Shown here one piece after another: positions 6,859-13,608 of a stretch of 13,608 nucleotides of DNA; positions within the stretch are counted from its first letter, which is position 1; the number at the start of each line of letters is the position of its first letter. The stretch lies in NCBI GenBank assembly GCA_035507475.1, contig DATJOB010000078.1, positions 1 to 13,608 of the forward strand, read 5' to 3'. The translations under genes and the position numbers were made by a program. Source of the stretch: DATARH01 sp035507475 (lineage in GTDB: Bacteria; Pseudomonadota; Alphaproteobacteria; ATCC43930; CGMCC-115725). The notes below the pieces were generated by a model, which saw only the letters and a list, made by a program, of their open reading frames with translations, did no database searches and was not told the origin of the DNA.

Positions 6859-8117
6859 GCGCGCCGGCGGCGGACGCGCCGCGTCGCGTCAGCCTCGCCC
6901 TGCCGCTGCAGATGCTGGCCGGGCTGGTGATCGGCCTCGTCATCGCGCTGGTGTGGCCCGCCGCAGCGGTCCACCTGCAGCCGATCGGCACCGCCTTTAT
7001 CGAGGCGATCCGGATGATCATCATCCCGCTGCTCGTCGCCTCGGTGACGCTCGGCACCTACAAGATGGGCGCCGACATCCGGCAACTCGGCCGGGTCGCG
7101 GCGATCAGTTTCGGCTGGTTCTATTTCGCCACGTTCTGCGCGATCGTCATCGCGCTGGTGCTCGACGGGGTCTTCCACCCCGGCGTCGGCGTCGGGCTGG
7201 TGCCGACCGGCAGCATACCGCCCAACCTCGCGGTCTCGATCGACTGGGTCAAATTCCTGCTCGACCTGATCCCGTCCAACATCGTCGCGGTGATGGCCTC
7301 GGGCAAGCTGTTGCCGACGCTCGTCTTCTCGGTGCTGTTCGGGGTCGCGCTCGCCGGGATCGGCGAGCACGCAAAACCGCTGGTCGGCCTGCTCGAGGCG
7401 ATCCTGCTCGCGATGTTCCGGTTGACGCGCTGGATCATCGCGCTGTCGCCGCTCGCGATCCTCGCGATCATGGGCTACCTGTTCGCCACCCAGGGCCTCA
7501 AGGCGGTGCTCGGCCTCGCCAAGCTGATCGGCCTGATGTATCTCGGGCTCGCGATCGAGATCGTGATCTTCTGGGTGCTGCTATGGGGGATGGGCGACCG
7601 CCCGCTGCAGACCTTCCGCGCGATCCTCGAACCGCTGCTGCTCGCCTTCACGACGCGCTCGTCGGAGGTGACGCTGCCGGTCCACATGGAAATCCTCGAG
7701 CGCATCGGGATCCCCAACAAGATCGTCTCGGTGGTGCTGCCGCTAGGCTACAGCTTCAACCAGGACGGCTCGATCCTCTACCAGGCGCTCGCCGTCACCT
7801 TCATGGCCGAAGCCTACAATGTGACGCTCGGCTGGTCCGAGCTGCTGACCATCCTCGTCACCGTGCTGATCGCCAGCAAGGGCGGCGCCAACATCCCGTC
7901 CGGGTCGCTCGTCATCCTCGCCACGGTGCTGGCCGCGATCGGCCTGCCGGTCGAGGCGATCGCCCTCGTTGCCGGGGTCGACGCGTTCATGGATATGGGC
8001 CGCACCGCGGTCAATGTGCTCGGCAACACCGTGGCGACCAAGCTCGTCACCCGTTTCGGGGGCGCGGCGGCGGCGGGCGAGGACGAGCTGTCCGACGCCG
8101 TCCGACAGGTGGCGTGA
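6855..8117 (+). CDS. Dicarboxylate/amino acid:cation symporter (DAACS, SDF family)
   Basis: The 420-residue inner-membrane protein has the full glutamate-transporter fold. Hydrophobic helices start at about residue 13. The HP1 tip is TTRSSEVTLPV (266-276). GYSFNQDGS (298-306) corresponds to the NMDG sodium-site motif. HP2 is SKGGANIPSGS (341-351). The helix-8 residues D376, D380, R383, T384 and N387 keep the exact spacing of the GltPh substrate site (D390, D394, R397, T398, N401). The retained arginine points to a substrate with a side-chain carboxylate or similar acid. Family members use sodium or proton gradients to import C4-dicarboxylates, glutamate or aspartate. The ATG overlaps the cupin stop by four bases. 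As last gene of the run it probably imports the compound, or a close relative, processed by the upstream enzymes. Confidence 0.92.
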   Translation: MSAPAADAPRRVSLALPLQMLAGLVIGLVIALVWPAAAVHLQPIGTAFIEAIRMIIIPLLVASVTLGTYKMGADIRQLGRVAAISFGWFYFATFCAIVIALVLDGVFHPGVGVGLVPTGSIPPNLAVSIDWVKFLLDLIPSNIVAVMASGKLLPTLVFSVLFGVALAGIGEHAKPLVGLLEAILLAMFRLTRWIIALSPLAILAIMGYLFATQGLKAVLGLAKLIGLMYLGLAIEIVIFWVLLWGMGDRPLQTFRAILEPLLLAFTTRSSEVTLPVHMEILERIGIPNKIVSVVLPLGYSFNQDGSILYQALAVTFMAEAYNVTLGWSELLTILVTVLIASKGGANIPSGSLVILATVLAAIGLPVEAIALVAGVDAFMDMGRTAVNVLGNTVATKLVTRFGGAAAAGEDELSDAVRQVA

Positions 8118-8152
8118 CGACCGACCTGCGGCGCGCCGATCTCCGGATGGTC

Positions 8153-8560
8153 TCACACGGGGTCGAGCTCGCGGAGCGCGGTTCGCACTTCCATCGCGAA
8201 ATTGAAGAGCGACAGCGTAAACAGCGTCACCGCGATCCCGAACAACAACCCCGCGCCGTAGATGTGCTGAAGCCCGATGAATGTGAATAACGCCATCACG
8301 ATGAGCAGAAATGTCGTGGCGATGCCAGCGAGCAGCGCGAGATAGGCTGCCCGGTGCAGCAGAACGATTCGACGTTTCAGGCCGGCGATCGGATCCTTGG
8401 GCTTGGCGCCGTCGCCATGGGCGTGAATCTGACCCGTCAGCGTGGTGATCCTCGACATCAGGATCGATATGAACGCGGCGATGCCGCCGAGCAGGAAGGC
8501 AGGTGCGGCCGCCTGCGCAAACATCGCCTGCAGTTGAGCCGCGTTCGGCACAAAGTTCAT
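8153..8560 (-). CDS. DUF2721 family membrane protein
   Basis: This 135-residue protein has three hydrophobic stretches, about residues 15-35, 70-95 and 99-122. A charged cytoplasmic-type loop (HAHGDGAKPKDPIAGLKRR, 46-64) lies between the first and second. The layout and the closing FNFAMEVRTALRELDPV match the DUF2721 family, which has no established function. The ATG at 8560 is preceded by GGGAGGGG, a strong ribosome binding site. The frame stays open upstream to 8875, but that part overlaps the SDR gene in another frame and is rejected. It lies 67 bases downstream of the SDR gene on the same strand, so it could be cotranscribed, although a hairpin occupies the gap. It is convergent with the symporter gene, whose stop is 35 bases away. 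Confidence 0.82.
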   Translation of the reverse strand: MNFVPNAAQLQAMFAQAAAPAFLLGGIAAFISILMSRITTLTGQIHAHGDGAKPKDPIAGLKRRIVLLHRAAYLALLAGIATTFLLIVMALFTFIGLQHIYGAGLLFGIAVTLFTLSLFNFAMEVRTALRELDPV

Positions 8561-8598
8561 GACGATCCCCTCCCTGCTGCGCCGAACCCCCGGCAGGT

Positions 8599-8620
8599 CG
8601 TGCGGAGCTGGCTCCCCACG
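8599..8620 (-). terminator. Hairpin between the SDR and DUF2721 genes
   Basis: CGTG-C-GGAGC (8599-8608), loop TG, then GCTCC-C-CACG (8611-8620) form nine base pairs with a single symmetric mismatch. It starts eight bases past the SDR stop. There is no T-run, so it may be an attenuator, a processing site or a weak terminator. Confidence 0.3.
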
Positions 8621-8627
8621 GCGCTTC

Positions 8628-9413
8628 CTACCCCATCGTCGAATTGAAGGCACCGCCGTCCAAGAGCAGGTTCTGGCCGACGATGAAGCCGGACGATGCG
8701 GCGCAGAGAAAGGCGCAGGCATCGCCGAACTCCGCCGGGTCGCCGACCCGCCCGGCCGGCGTCGCGCCGCCGCGCCTGGCGAGGATGTCCTCGAACGGAA
8801 CACCCTGCTGGCGCGCATCGTATTCCATGCTCGAGCGCAGCCGGTCGGTGAGGAAGGGCCCGGGCAAGAGGCCATTGATCGTCACGTTGTGCTTGGCCAC
8901 CTGGCGCGCGAGGCCGGCGCAGAACGCGGTGAGCCCGGCGCGCGCGCCGTTCGACATGCCGAGATTGGGGATCGGCGACTTCACCGAGCCCGAGGTGATG
9001 TTGACGATGCGGCCGAAGCGGCGCTCGCACATCCCGTCGACCACCGCCTTGATCAGCATGATCGGGGTCAGCATGTTGGCGTTGACCGCCTTCTGCCAGT
9101 CGGCGACCGTCCATTCGCGGAAATCGCCGTGCGGCGGGCCGCCGCAATTGTTGACGAGGATGTCGGGGTTCGGGCAGGCGGCGAGCGCCGCCTGGCGTCC
9201 CTCCTCGGTCGCGATGTCGCCGGCGACCGCTGTGACCTTAGCGCCGGTTTCCTTGCGGATCTCCTCGGCGGTCTGTTCGAGCGTGTCGCGGCCGCGCGCG
9301 GTGATGACGAGGTCGACGCCGGCGCGGCCGAGCGACATCGCGCAGGCGCGGCCCAGCCCCTTGCTCGCGGCGCAGACGATCGCCTTTTTCCCCTTGATCT
9401 TCAGATCCAGCAT
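8628..9413 (-). CDS. SDR-family oxidoreductase lacking the usual Tyr/Lys catalytic pair
   Basis: The 261-residue protein has the short-chain dehydrogenase fold. The nucleotide-binding loop is CAASKGLG (residues 14-21). NNCGG (88-92) stands for NNAG, and PGPFLTDRL (184-192) and GQNLLLDGG (246-254) are typical late motifs. The active-site region reads SGSVKSPIPNLGMSNGARAG (141-160). Ser is present, but the expected YxxxK is S154-NGA-R158. I recall this SNxxRAG version from an SDR subgroup annotated as 3-oxoacyl reductase-like (cd05344), so it is a subfamily trait rather than a local mutation. The real substrate and even the reductase activity are uncertain. The ATG at 9413 has GGAGGGA seven bases upstream, which rejects the 34-residue basic extension upstream. 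It is divergent from the iron-uptake pair. Confidence 0.87.
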   Translation of the reverse strand: MLDLKIKGKKAIVCAASKGLGRACAMSLGRAGVDLVITARGRDTLEQTAEEIRKETGAKVTAVAGDIATEEGRQAALAACPNPDILVNNCGGPPHGDFREWTVADWQKAVNANMLTPIMLIKAVVDGMCERRFGRIVNITSGSVKSPIPNLGMSNGARAGLTAFCAGLARQVAKHNVTINGLLPGPFLTDRLRSSMEYDARQQGVPFEDILARRGGATPAGRVGDPAEFGDACAFLCAASSGFIVGQNLLLDGGAFNSTMG

Positions 9414-9494
9414 CGCGTCCCTCCGGGTGCGCCGCGAGAGGCGCGGCGCAAGCGAGGTTATCGCGCCCGTCGACCGGCGGCGAGAGGAAGCCCC

Positions 9495-9522
9495 GCCCAA
9501 GGGAGCCCGGCCCAAGGGAGCC
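9495..9522. repeat. Two tandem copies of a 13-base unit
   Basis: GCCCAAGGGAGCC occurs at 9495-9507 and again at 9510-9522, a 15-base period, in the gap upstream of the SDR gene. Each copy contains the small palindrome CCCAAGGG-like core. It could be a regulator site or simple slippage. Confidence 0.4.
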
Positions 9523-9560
9523 TCGCATCTCGCGCAACCGCGCCATGCGGCATTTGGCGC

Positions 9561-9589
9561 TTGCGATTTGCCCGCGGCGGCGGTTATTT
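9561..9589 (+). promoter_or_regulatory. Candidate sigma-70-like promoter for the iron-uptake pair
   Basis: TTGCGA at 9561-9566 and TTATTT at 9584-9589 are separated by 17 bases. They resemble weak -35 and -10 elements directly abutting the Fur-like site. This is inferred from spacing only. Confidence 0.3.
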
Positions 9590-9608
9590 GATAACGATTA
9601 TCACTTGC
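9590..9608 (+). promoter_or_regulatory. Fur-box-like operator
   Basis: GATAACGATTATCACTTGC matches 14 of 19 positions of the classical Fur consensus. It contains a perfect GATAA-CGA-TTATC inverted repeat (9590-9602). It ends 11 bases before the cupredoxin start in an otherwise very GC-rich stretch, where a bound iron-loaded repressor would block transcription. Iron repression of the cupredoxin-FTR1 pair is therefore likely. Confidence 0.72.
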
Positions 9609-9619
9609 ATGGTAGTCTC

Positions 9620-9967
9620 ATGCGCCCGTTCGCTCTTGCCGTCGTGCTGCTGCCTGCCGTTGCGCTGTTCGGCGCCGTGCCTGCCGCGGCCCCGGCCTTC
9701 GCCGATGACCCGGTCGTCGTCATCACGCTGAAGGATCACCAGTTCGTCCCCACCGAGGTTGCGGTGCCGGCGGGCGTCAAGGTGCAGCTTTTGGTCAAGA
9801 ACGAGCAGCCGGCGCCGGCCGAGTTTGAAAGCAGGGTGCTGCATTTCGAGAAGGTGGTCACCGCGGGCGGGCAGGTCGCGGTTTTCGTCGGGCCGCTCAG
9901 TCCGGGAAGTTACGAGTTCTACGACGATTTTCACAACGCCACTCGCGGCCATCTGGTCGTGAAGTAG
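9620..9967 (+). CDS. Periplasmic cupredoxin-domain protein (FTR1 partner)
   Basis: The 115-residue product begins with a signal peptide (residues 1-28, ending AAAPAFA before DDP). A single cupredoxin-like domain follows: KDHQFVPTEVAVPAGVKV (38-55) and VKNEQPAPAEFES (59-71), then LSPGSYEFYDDFH (93-105). The AEFES...EKVV...PG.YEF..DFH pattern resembles the cupredoxin domains of EfeO and FtrB-type iron-uptake proteins. The classical blue-copper ligand set is not apparent. The proposed role is handing oxidised iron to the FTR1 permease encoded 12 bases downstream. The ATG at 9620 places the signal peptide correctly; its ribosome binding site is weak (GGTAG). A Fur-like site lies just upstream. 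The metal it binds cannot be read from sequence. Confidence 0.83.
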   Translation: MRPFALAVVLLPAVALFGAVPAAAPAFADDPVVVITLKDHQFVPTEVAVPAGVKVQLLVKNEQPAPAEFESRVLHFEKVVTAGGQVAVFVGPLSPGSYEFYDDFHNATRGHLVVK

Positions 9968-9979
9968 GACGCGTCCCCA

Positions 9980-10831
9980 ATGCTGCCCACCGCCATCATC
10001 GTGTTTCGCGAGGTGCTCGAAGCGGCGCTGATCGTCGGCATCGTCATGGCGGCGAGCCGCGGCGCGCCCGGCCGCGGTTTATGGGTGTCCGGCGGGATCG
10101 CCGCGGGGGTGCTGGGCGCCCTCGCCGTCGCGCTTTTTGCGGCGACGATCGCCGCGGCGGCCGAGGGCATCGGCCAGGAGCTGTTCGATGCCGGCATCCT
10201 CTTCGCCGCGGTGGGGATGCTTGGCTGGCACAATATCTGGATGAGCCGCCATGGCCGCGAGCTCGCCGGCCACGCGGCGGAGCTCGGCAACGCGGTGCGC
10301 TCGGGGGCGCGTCCGCTCTGGGCGCTGGCCTTCGCGGTGGCGCTCGCGGTGTTGCGCGAAGGCTCGGAGATCGTGCTCTTCCTCTACGGCATCGCGCTCG
10401 CCGGCCAGGGCGGGCCGGTGGCGATGCTCGCCGGCGGCGCGGTCGGCTTGGCGCTTGGGGTGGGCGCCGGTGCGGCGATCTATTGGGGGCTCGTCAGCAT
10501 CCCGATGCGGCTGCTCTTCCGGGTCACGAGCTGGCTGGTCCTGCTGCTCGCCGCCGGGCTCGCCTCGCAGGGCGCGGCCTTCCTGATGCAGGCCGATCTC
10601 GTACCGGCGCTCGGTTCGAACCTGTGGGACACCTCTTTCCTGCTCAGCGACCAGAGCCTCGCCGGCCGCATCCTGCATACGCTGATCGGCTATACCGCGC
10701 AGCCCGCCGGCATCCAGCTGGTGTTCTACGGCGCGACGCTGCTGACGATCGGCGGCTTGATGCGGCTGGTCGGTGCCGGCGAGGCGCGCCGGGCGATCGG
10801 CGCCGCGCCGGCGCCCCGCCCGGCCGAATAG
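9980..10831 (+). CDS. FTR1-family iron permease
   Basis: This 283-residue inner-membrane protein is of the FTR1/EfeU family (PF03239), which imports ferric iron after oxidation. Both family REXXE iron-binding motifs are present: R10-E11-V-L-E14 in the first helix and R126-EGS-E130 in a central helix. They are followed by LFLYG and about seven hydrophobic segments in total. The start lies 12 bases after the cupredoxin stop without a clear ribosome binding site, which suggests coupled translation. No multicopper oxidase, EfeB peroxidase or ferredoxin-type gene accompanies it, so this is a reduced version compared with EfeUOB or FtrABCD systems. It is most likely controlled by the Fur-like site before the cupredoxin gene. 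Confidence 0.9.
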   Translation: MLPTAIIVFREVLEAALIVGIVMAASRGAPGRGLWVSGGIAAGVLGALAVALFAATIAAAAEGIGQELFDAGILFAAVGMLGWHNIWMSRHGRELAGHAAELGNAVRSGARPLWALAFAVALAVLREGSEIVLFLYGIALAGQGGPVAMLAGGAVGLALGVGAGAAIYWGLVSIPMRLLFRVTSWLVLLLAAGLASQGAAFLMQADLVPALGSNLWDTSFLLSDQSLAGRILHTLIGYTAQPAGIQLVFYGATLLTIGGLMRLVGAGEARRAIGAAPAPRPAE

Positions 10832-10879
10832 CGGCACGGATCGAACCTCGCGTCGCGCCAGCGCGGGCGCTCGCTCGCA

Positions 10880-10921
10880 TTAACCACGAATTTGCGCCGC
10901 TTTTATCCGACATTTTAGATA
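10880..10921 (+). promoter_or_regulatory. AT-rich candidate promoter with TTAACCA element
   Basis: This stretch is clearly AT-richer than its surroundings. TTGCGC (10892-10897) and TAGATA (10916-10921), 18 bases apart, resemble a weak sigma-70 promoter. TTAACCA at 10880-10886 resembles a CtrA half-site. It would drive the small protein at 10960. Confidence 0.35.
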
Positions 10922-10959
10922 TCGTTCACGCAACCGGCCGGCCCGGCGGGGAGGATGCG

Positions 10960-11286
10960 TTGGTGCGGTGCGTGCGCATCGTTTTGCTCGTTGCGGTGGT
11001 GATCCCGCTGCTGGCGTTGCCGATCGGCACGGCGAGCTTTCTCTTGGCCCTGTTCCTGGCGCTCGATTGCGCGGCGGCGCTGCTGGTGCTGCGCCCGGCC
11101 GAGGCGGCGGACGAGTCGGTGGTCGCGCTCGACGGCGACACGGCGAACCTCGCGCTGCTGCGCCGCACCGTGCCGGCGCTGCGCATGCGCCGCCCGGCGG
11201 CGACGGTCGAAGCCCAGGTGCTGTGGCGCCACGCCGCGGAGCGGCACAGCCGGCGCCGCAGCGGCCTGCGCTCGCGGCCGGGATAG
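10960..11286 (+). CDS. Small membrane-anchored protein, unknown function
   Basis: Starting at TTG 10960 (GGGGAGG at 10948-10954 upstream) or GTG 10963, the product is about 108 residues. A hydrophobic hairpin covers roughly residues 6-44, in two helices with a short PIGTAS turn. A soluble tail ends in an Arg-rich segment (WRHAAERHSRRRSGLRSRPG). I recognise no family. It follows the FTR1 gene by 128 bases and has its own AT-rich candidate promoter, so it may not belong to the iron operon. Support comes from the ribosome binding site, the promoter-like region and the membrane segment. The absence of an ATG start and the high GC leave room for doubt. Confidence 0.5.
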   Translation: MVRCVRIVLLVAVVIPLLALPIGTASFLLALFLALDCAAALLVLRPAEAADESVVALDGDTANLALLRRTVPALRMRRPAATVEAQVLWRHAAERHSRRRSGLRSRPG

Positions 11287-11317
11287 AAGCGGGTAGCCGG
11301 ATAGCCGCGGATAGCCG
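11281..11317. repeat. Short degenerate tandem repeat of GGATAGCCG
   Basis: GGATAG (11281), GGGTAGCCG (11291), GGATAGCCG (11299) and GGATAGCCG (11309) follow one another with an 8-10 base period. They include the stop of the small protein and end four bases before the GDT1-family stop. It looks like slippage in a convergent gap. Confidence 0.4.
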
Positions 11318-11320
11318 GGG

Positions 11321-11599
11321 TCAGTCGCCCTGGTAGTACTGGACGAGGCTCCAGACGCCGATCACGATAAAGCCGATCCCGGCGATCAGCTTGAGCGGCA
11401 TACCCTGCAGCCAGCGCCCGCCATAGGCGCCGACGAGGACCGAGATGGCGGCGCCGACGACGAGCGCCCCGGCCGAGACGATGAACACGCTCAACGTCTG
11501 GTCTTTGCGCTCGGCGGCGTAGAGCAGCATGGCGATCTGCGTCTTGTCGCCGAGCTCGGCGACGAGGATCGTGAAAAACATCGTCAAGAGCTGGGCCAT
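11321..11599 (-). CDS. TMEM165/GDT1 family transporter, single-repeat form
   Basis: The 92-residue membrane protein carries one copy of the family motif ELGDKT (residues 15-20) in its first helix. A second segment (about 37-59) and a third (about 68-88) follow. Full-length GDT1/TMEM165 proteins have two such inverted repeats and move Mn2+ or Ca2+ out of the cytoplasm. Half-size members are thought to act as dimers. The ATG at 11599 is preceded by GAGGGAA and puts the motif at the usual distance; the upstream ATG at 11632 would add an unlikely Arg-rich leader. It is 93 bases downstream of the Nudix gene on the same strand. No partner half-gene is visible next to it. Manganese or calcium export is an inference from the family. 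Confidence 0.85.
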   Translation of the reverse strand: MAQLLTMFFTILVAELGDKTQIAMLLYAAERKDQTLSVFIVSAGALVVGAAISVLVGAYGGRWLQGMPLKLIAGIGFIVIGVWSLVQYYQGD

Positions 11600-11666
11600 G
11601 CGGCGTTCCCTCGGTGAGCGGCGCGCGAGCATAGCGCAAGGCCGCCGCGGTTGGGCAAAGGCCTTG

Positions 11667-11682
11667 GCCGCCGCGCGGCGGC
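11667..11682. terminator. Perfect 16-base GC palindrome after the Nudix gene
   Basis: GCCGCCGCGCGGCGGC is fully self-complementary and lies 11 bases beyond the Nudix stop, upstream of the GDT1-family gene. It has no T-run. It might form an RNA stem between the two genes, or may only reflect GC-rich composition. Confidence 0.25.
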
Positions 11683-11692
11683 GTGCCGCGCC

Positions 11693-12193
11693 TCAGCCTG
11701 CGGCGGCGAGCGCGCGGTCGAAAAGCGGCAGCAGCGTCGGAAAGGTCGGATAGCGGCCGGCGACGATCTCGTCGCGGCTCGCCCAGGCGCAGGCCGCGGC
11801 GTCGTCGGCGGGCTCGCCCTCGCCCGCGCGCCAGATCGCGCGCACCGCGATCAGCGTGTAGTGGAACTGGACGCGGCCTTCCTCGTCACGGGTGATCGCA
11901 TCGTGGACATCGAGCCAGCCGGCGGCGTCGGCGGCGATCCCGGTCTCCTCGCTGAGCTCGCGCATCGCGCCCGCGGCCACCGTCTCGCCGAGTTCGAGGA
12001 CACCGCCGGGAAACCCCCAGCGCCCGGCATTGGGCTGCTGCTTGCGCTGCACGATCAGCACGCGATGCTCTTTGCCCATCGGGCGCAGCACCACGGCCAG
12101 CACCGCGACGATCGGCCGGTCGGGATAGCGGCGCGCGGCGCGGCGCGCCTCGAGATCGGCGGTGGTCGGTTCGGACGCGCGCTCGTCGCTCAT
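11693..12193 (-). CDS. Nudix hydrolase
   Basis: The 166-residue protein contains a perfect Nudix box GX5EX7REUXEEXGU at residues 64-86, with E70, R78, E79, E82 and E83 forming the Mg2+-binding catalytic helix. It is preceded by RKQQPNAGRWGFPGG, typical of ADP-ribose pyrophosphatase-like and NTP-cleaning members. Such enzymes hydrolyse a nucleoside diphosphate linked to another group. The exact substrate (ADP-ribose, NADH or an oxidised nucleotide) cannot be read from these motifs. The acidic N-terminal 25 residues are variable in the family. The start ATG at 12193 has no clear ribosome binding site, so the true start could be slightly different. A palindromic repeat separates it from thiC, making cotranscription with thiC uncertain. 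Confidence 0.9.
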   Translation of the reverse strand: MSDERASEPTTADLEARRAARRYPDRPIVAVLAVVLRPMGKEHRVLIVQRKQQPNAGRWGFPGGVLELGETVAAGAMRELSEETGIAADAAGWLDVHDAITRDEEGRVQFHYTLIAVRAIWRAGEGEPADDAAACAWASRDEIVAGRYPTFPTLLPLFDRALAAAG

Positions 12194-12217
12194 ACGGCGT
12201 TACATAGCACCCCGTCG

Positions 12218-12340
12218 CCCGCTGGCGGGAGAGGGAGGGACCCGTCGCGAACGCGATGCGAGGGTGAGGGTCGGTGCGCGGAACCCTCACCCGTCTCGCA
12301 CCTGACGGCGCGATCGACCCTCTCCCGCGATGCGGGAGAG
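12218..12340. repeat. Compound palindromic intergenic repeat between thiC and the Nudix gene
   Basis: Nested inverted repeats fill this gap. GCGGGAGAGGG (12225-12235) pairs with CCCTCTCCCGC (12318-12328). Inside, GGGTGAGGGT (12262-12271) pairs with ACCCTCACCC (12283-12292) around an 11-base loop, and TCGCG-AA-CGCGA (12245-12256) makes a small stem. On the thiC side, CTCTCCCGC-GAT-GCGGGAGAG (12320-12340) is a perfect nine-base-pair hairpin. That hairpin begins 20 bases after the thiC stop and may serve as its terminator. I recognise the CCCTCACCC/CCCTCTCCCGC combination as a dispersed extragenic element seen in many proteobacterial genomes. Confidence 0.7.
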
Positions 12341-12360
12341 CGGTTCCGTCGGCTCGGGCG

Positions 12361-13608
<1,248 letters not shown>

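Noticed and set aside
8561..8875. Upstream extension of the DUF2721 gene
   Set aside because: This part overlaps the SDR coding region in another frame, and the ATG at 8560 has a strong ribosome binding site.
10079..10837. Minus-strand open frame across the FTR1 gene
   Set aside because: Product is a charged low-complexity shadow; FTR1 has both REXXE motifs.

Overview
This is a high-GC (roughly two-thirds or more G+C by eye) bacterial chromosome segment with dense coding, short intergenic gaps and long spurious antisense frames. Gene content, codon usage and TTAACCA-like promoter elements suggest an alphaproteobacterium, perhaps of the Rhizobiales or Rhodospirillales type. This is inference from style, because no rRNA or marker phylogeny is available here. 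There are no mobile-element genes, tRNAs, rRNAs or CRISPR arrays, and no gene-free stretch longer than about 210 bases.

Left part (1-3230): the first bases may hold the signal-peptide end of a leftward gene, followed by a small two-helix membrane protein. A COG3964-type amidohydrolase (leftward) lies back to back with a 14-helix DHA2 drug-efflux MFS transporter (rightward, TTG start). An imperfect palindrome sits in the gap between them.

Centre (3231-8117): a PdxJ of the variant best known from Bacteroidetes reads left. Its intergenic region carries a long hairpin, and on the far side a rightward four-gene run begins: an NHL beta-propeller protein, a long cyclase-family hydrolase with an altered metal site, a cysteine-dioxygenase-like cupin, and a DAACS (SDF) carboxylate/amino-acid symporter. 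Close spacing and an ATGA overlap make this run look like one operon. It reads as an uptake-and-breakdown unit for an unidentified small acid and is the best candidate for an undescribed system in the window.

Right-centre (8153-11286): an SDR oxidoreductase lacking the usual Tyr/Lys pair and a DUF2721 membrane protein read left. A periplasmic cupredoxin and an FTR1 iron permease read right from a clear Fur-box-like site, forming a minimal iron-uptake pair. A small membrane-anchored protein of unknown function with its own possible promoter follows.

Right end (11321-13608): a half-size TMEM165/GDT1 cation transporter, a Nudix hydrolase and the C-terminal two-thirds of ThiC all read left. A compound palindromic repeat separates thiC from the Nudix gene.
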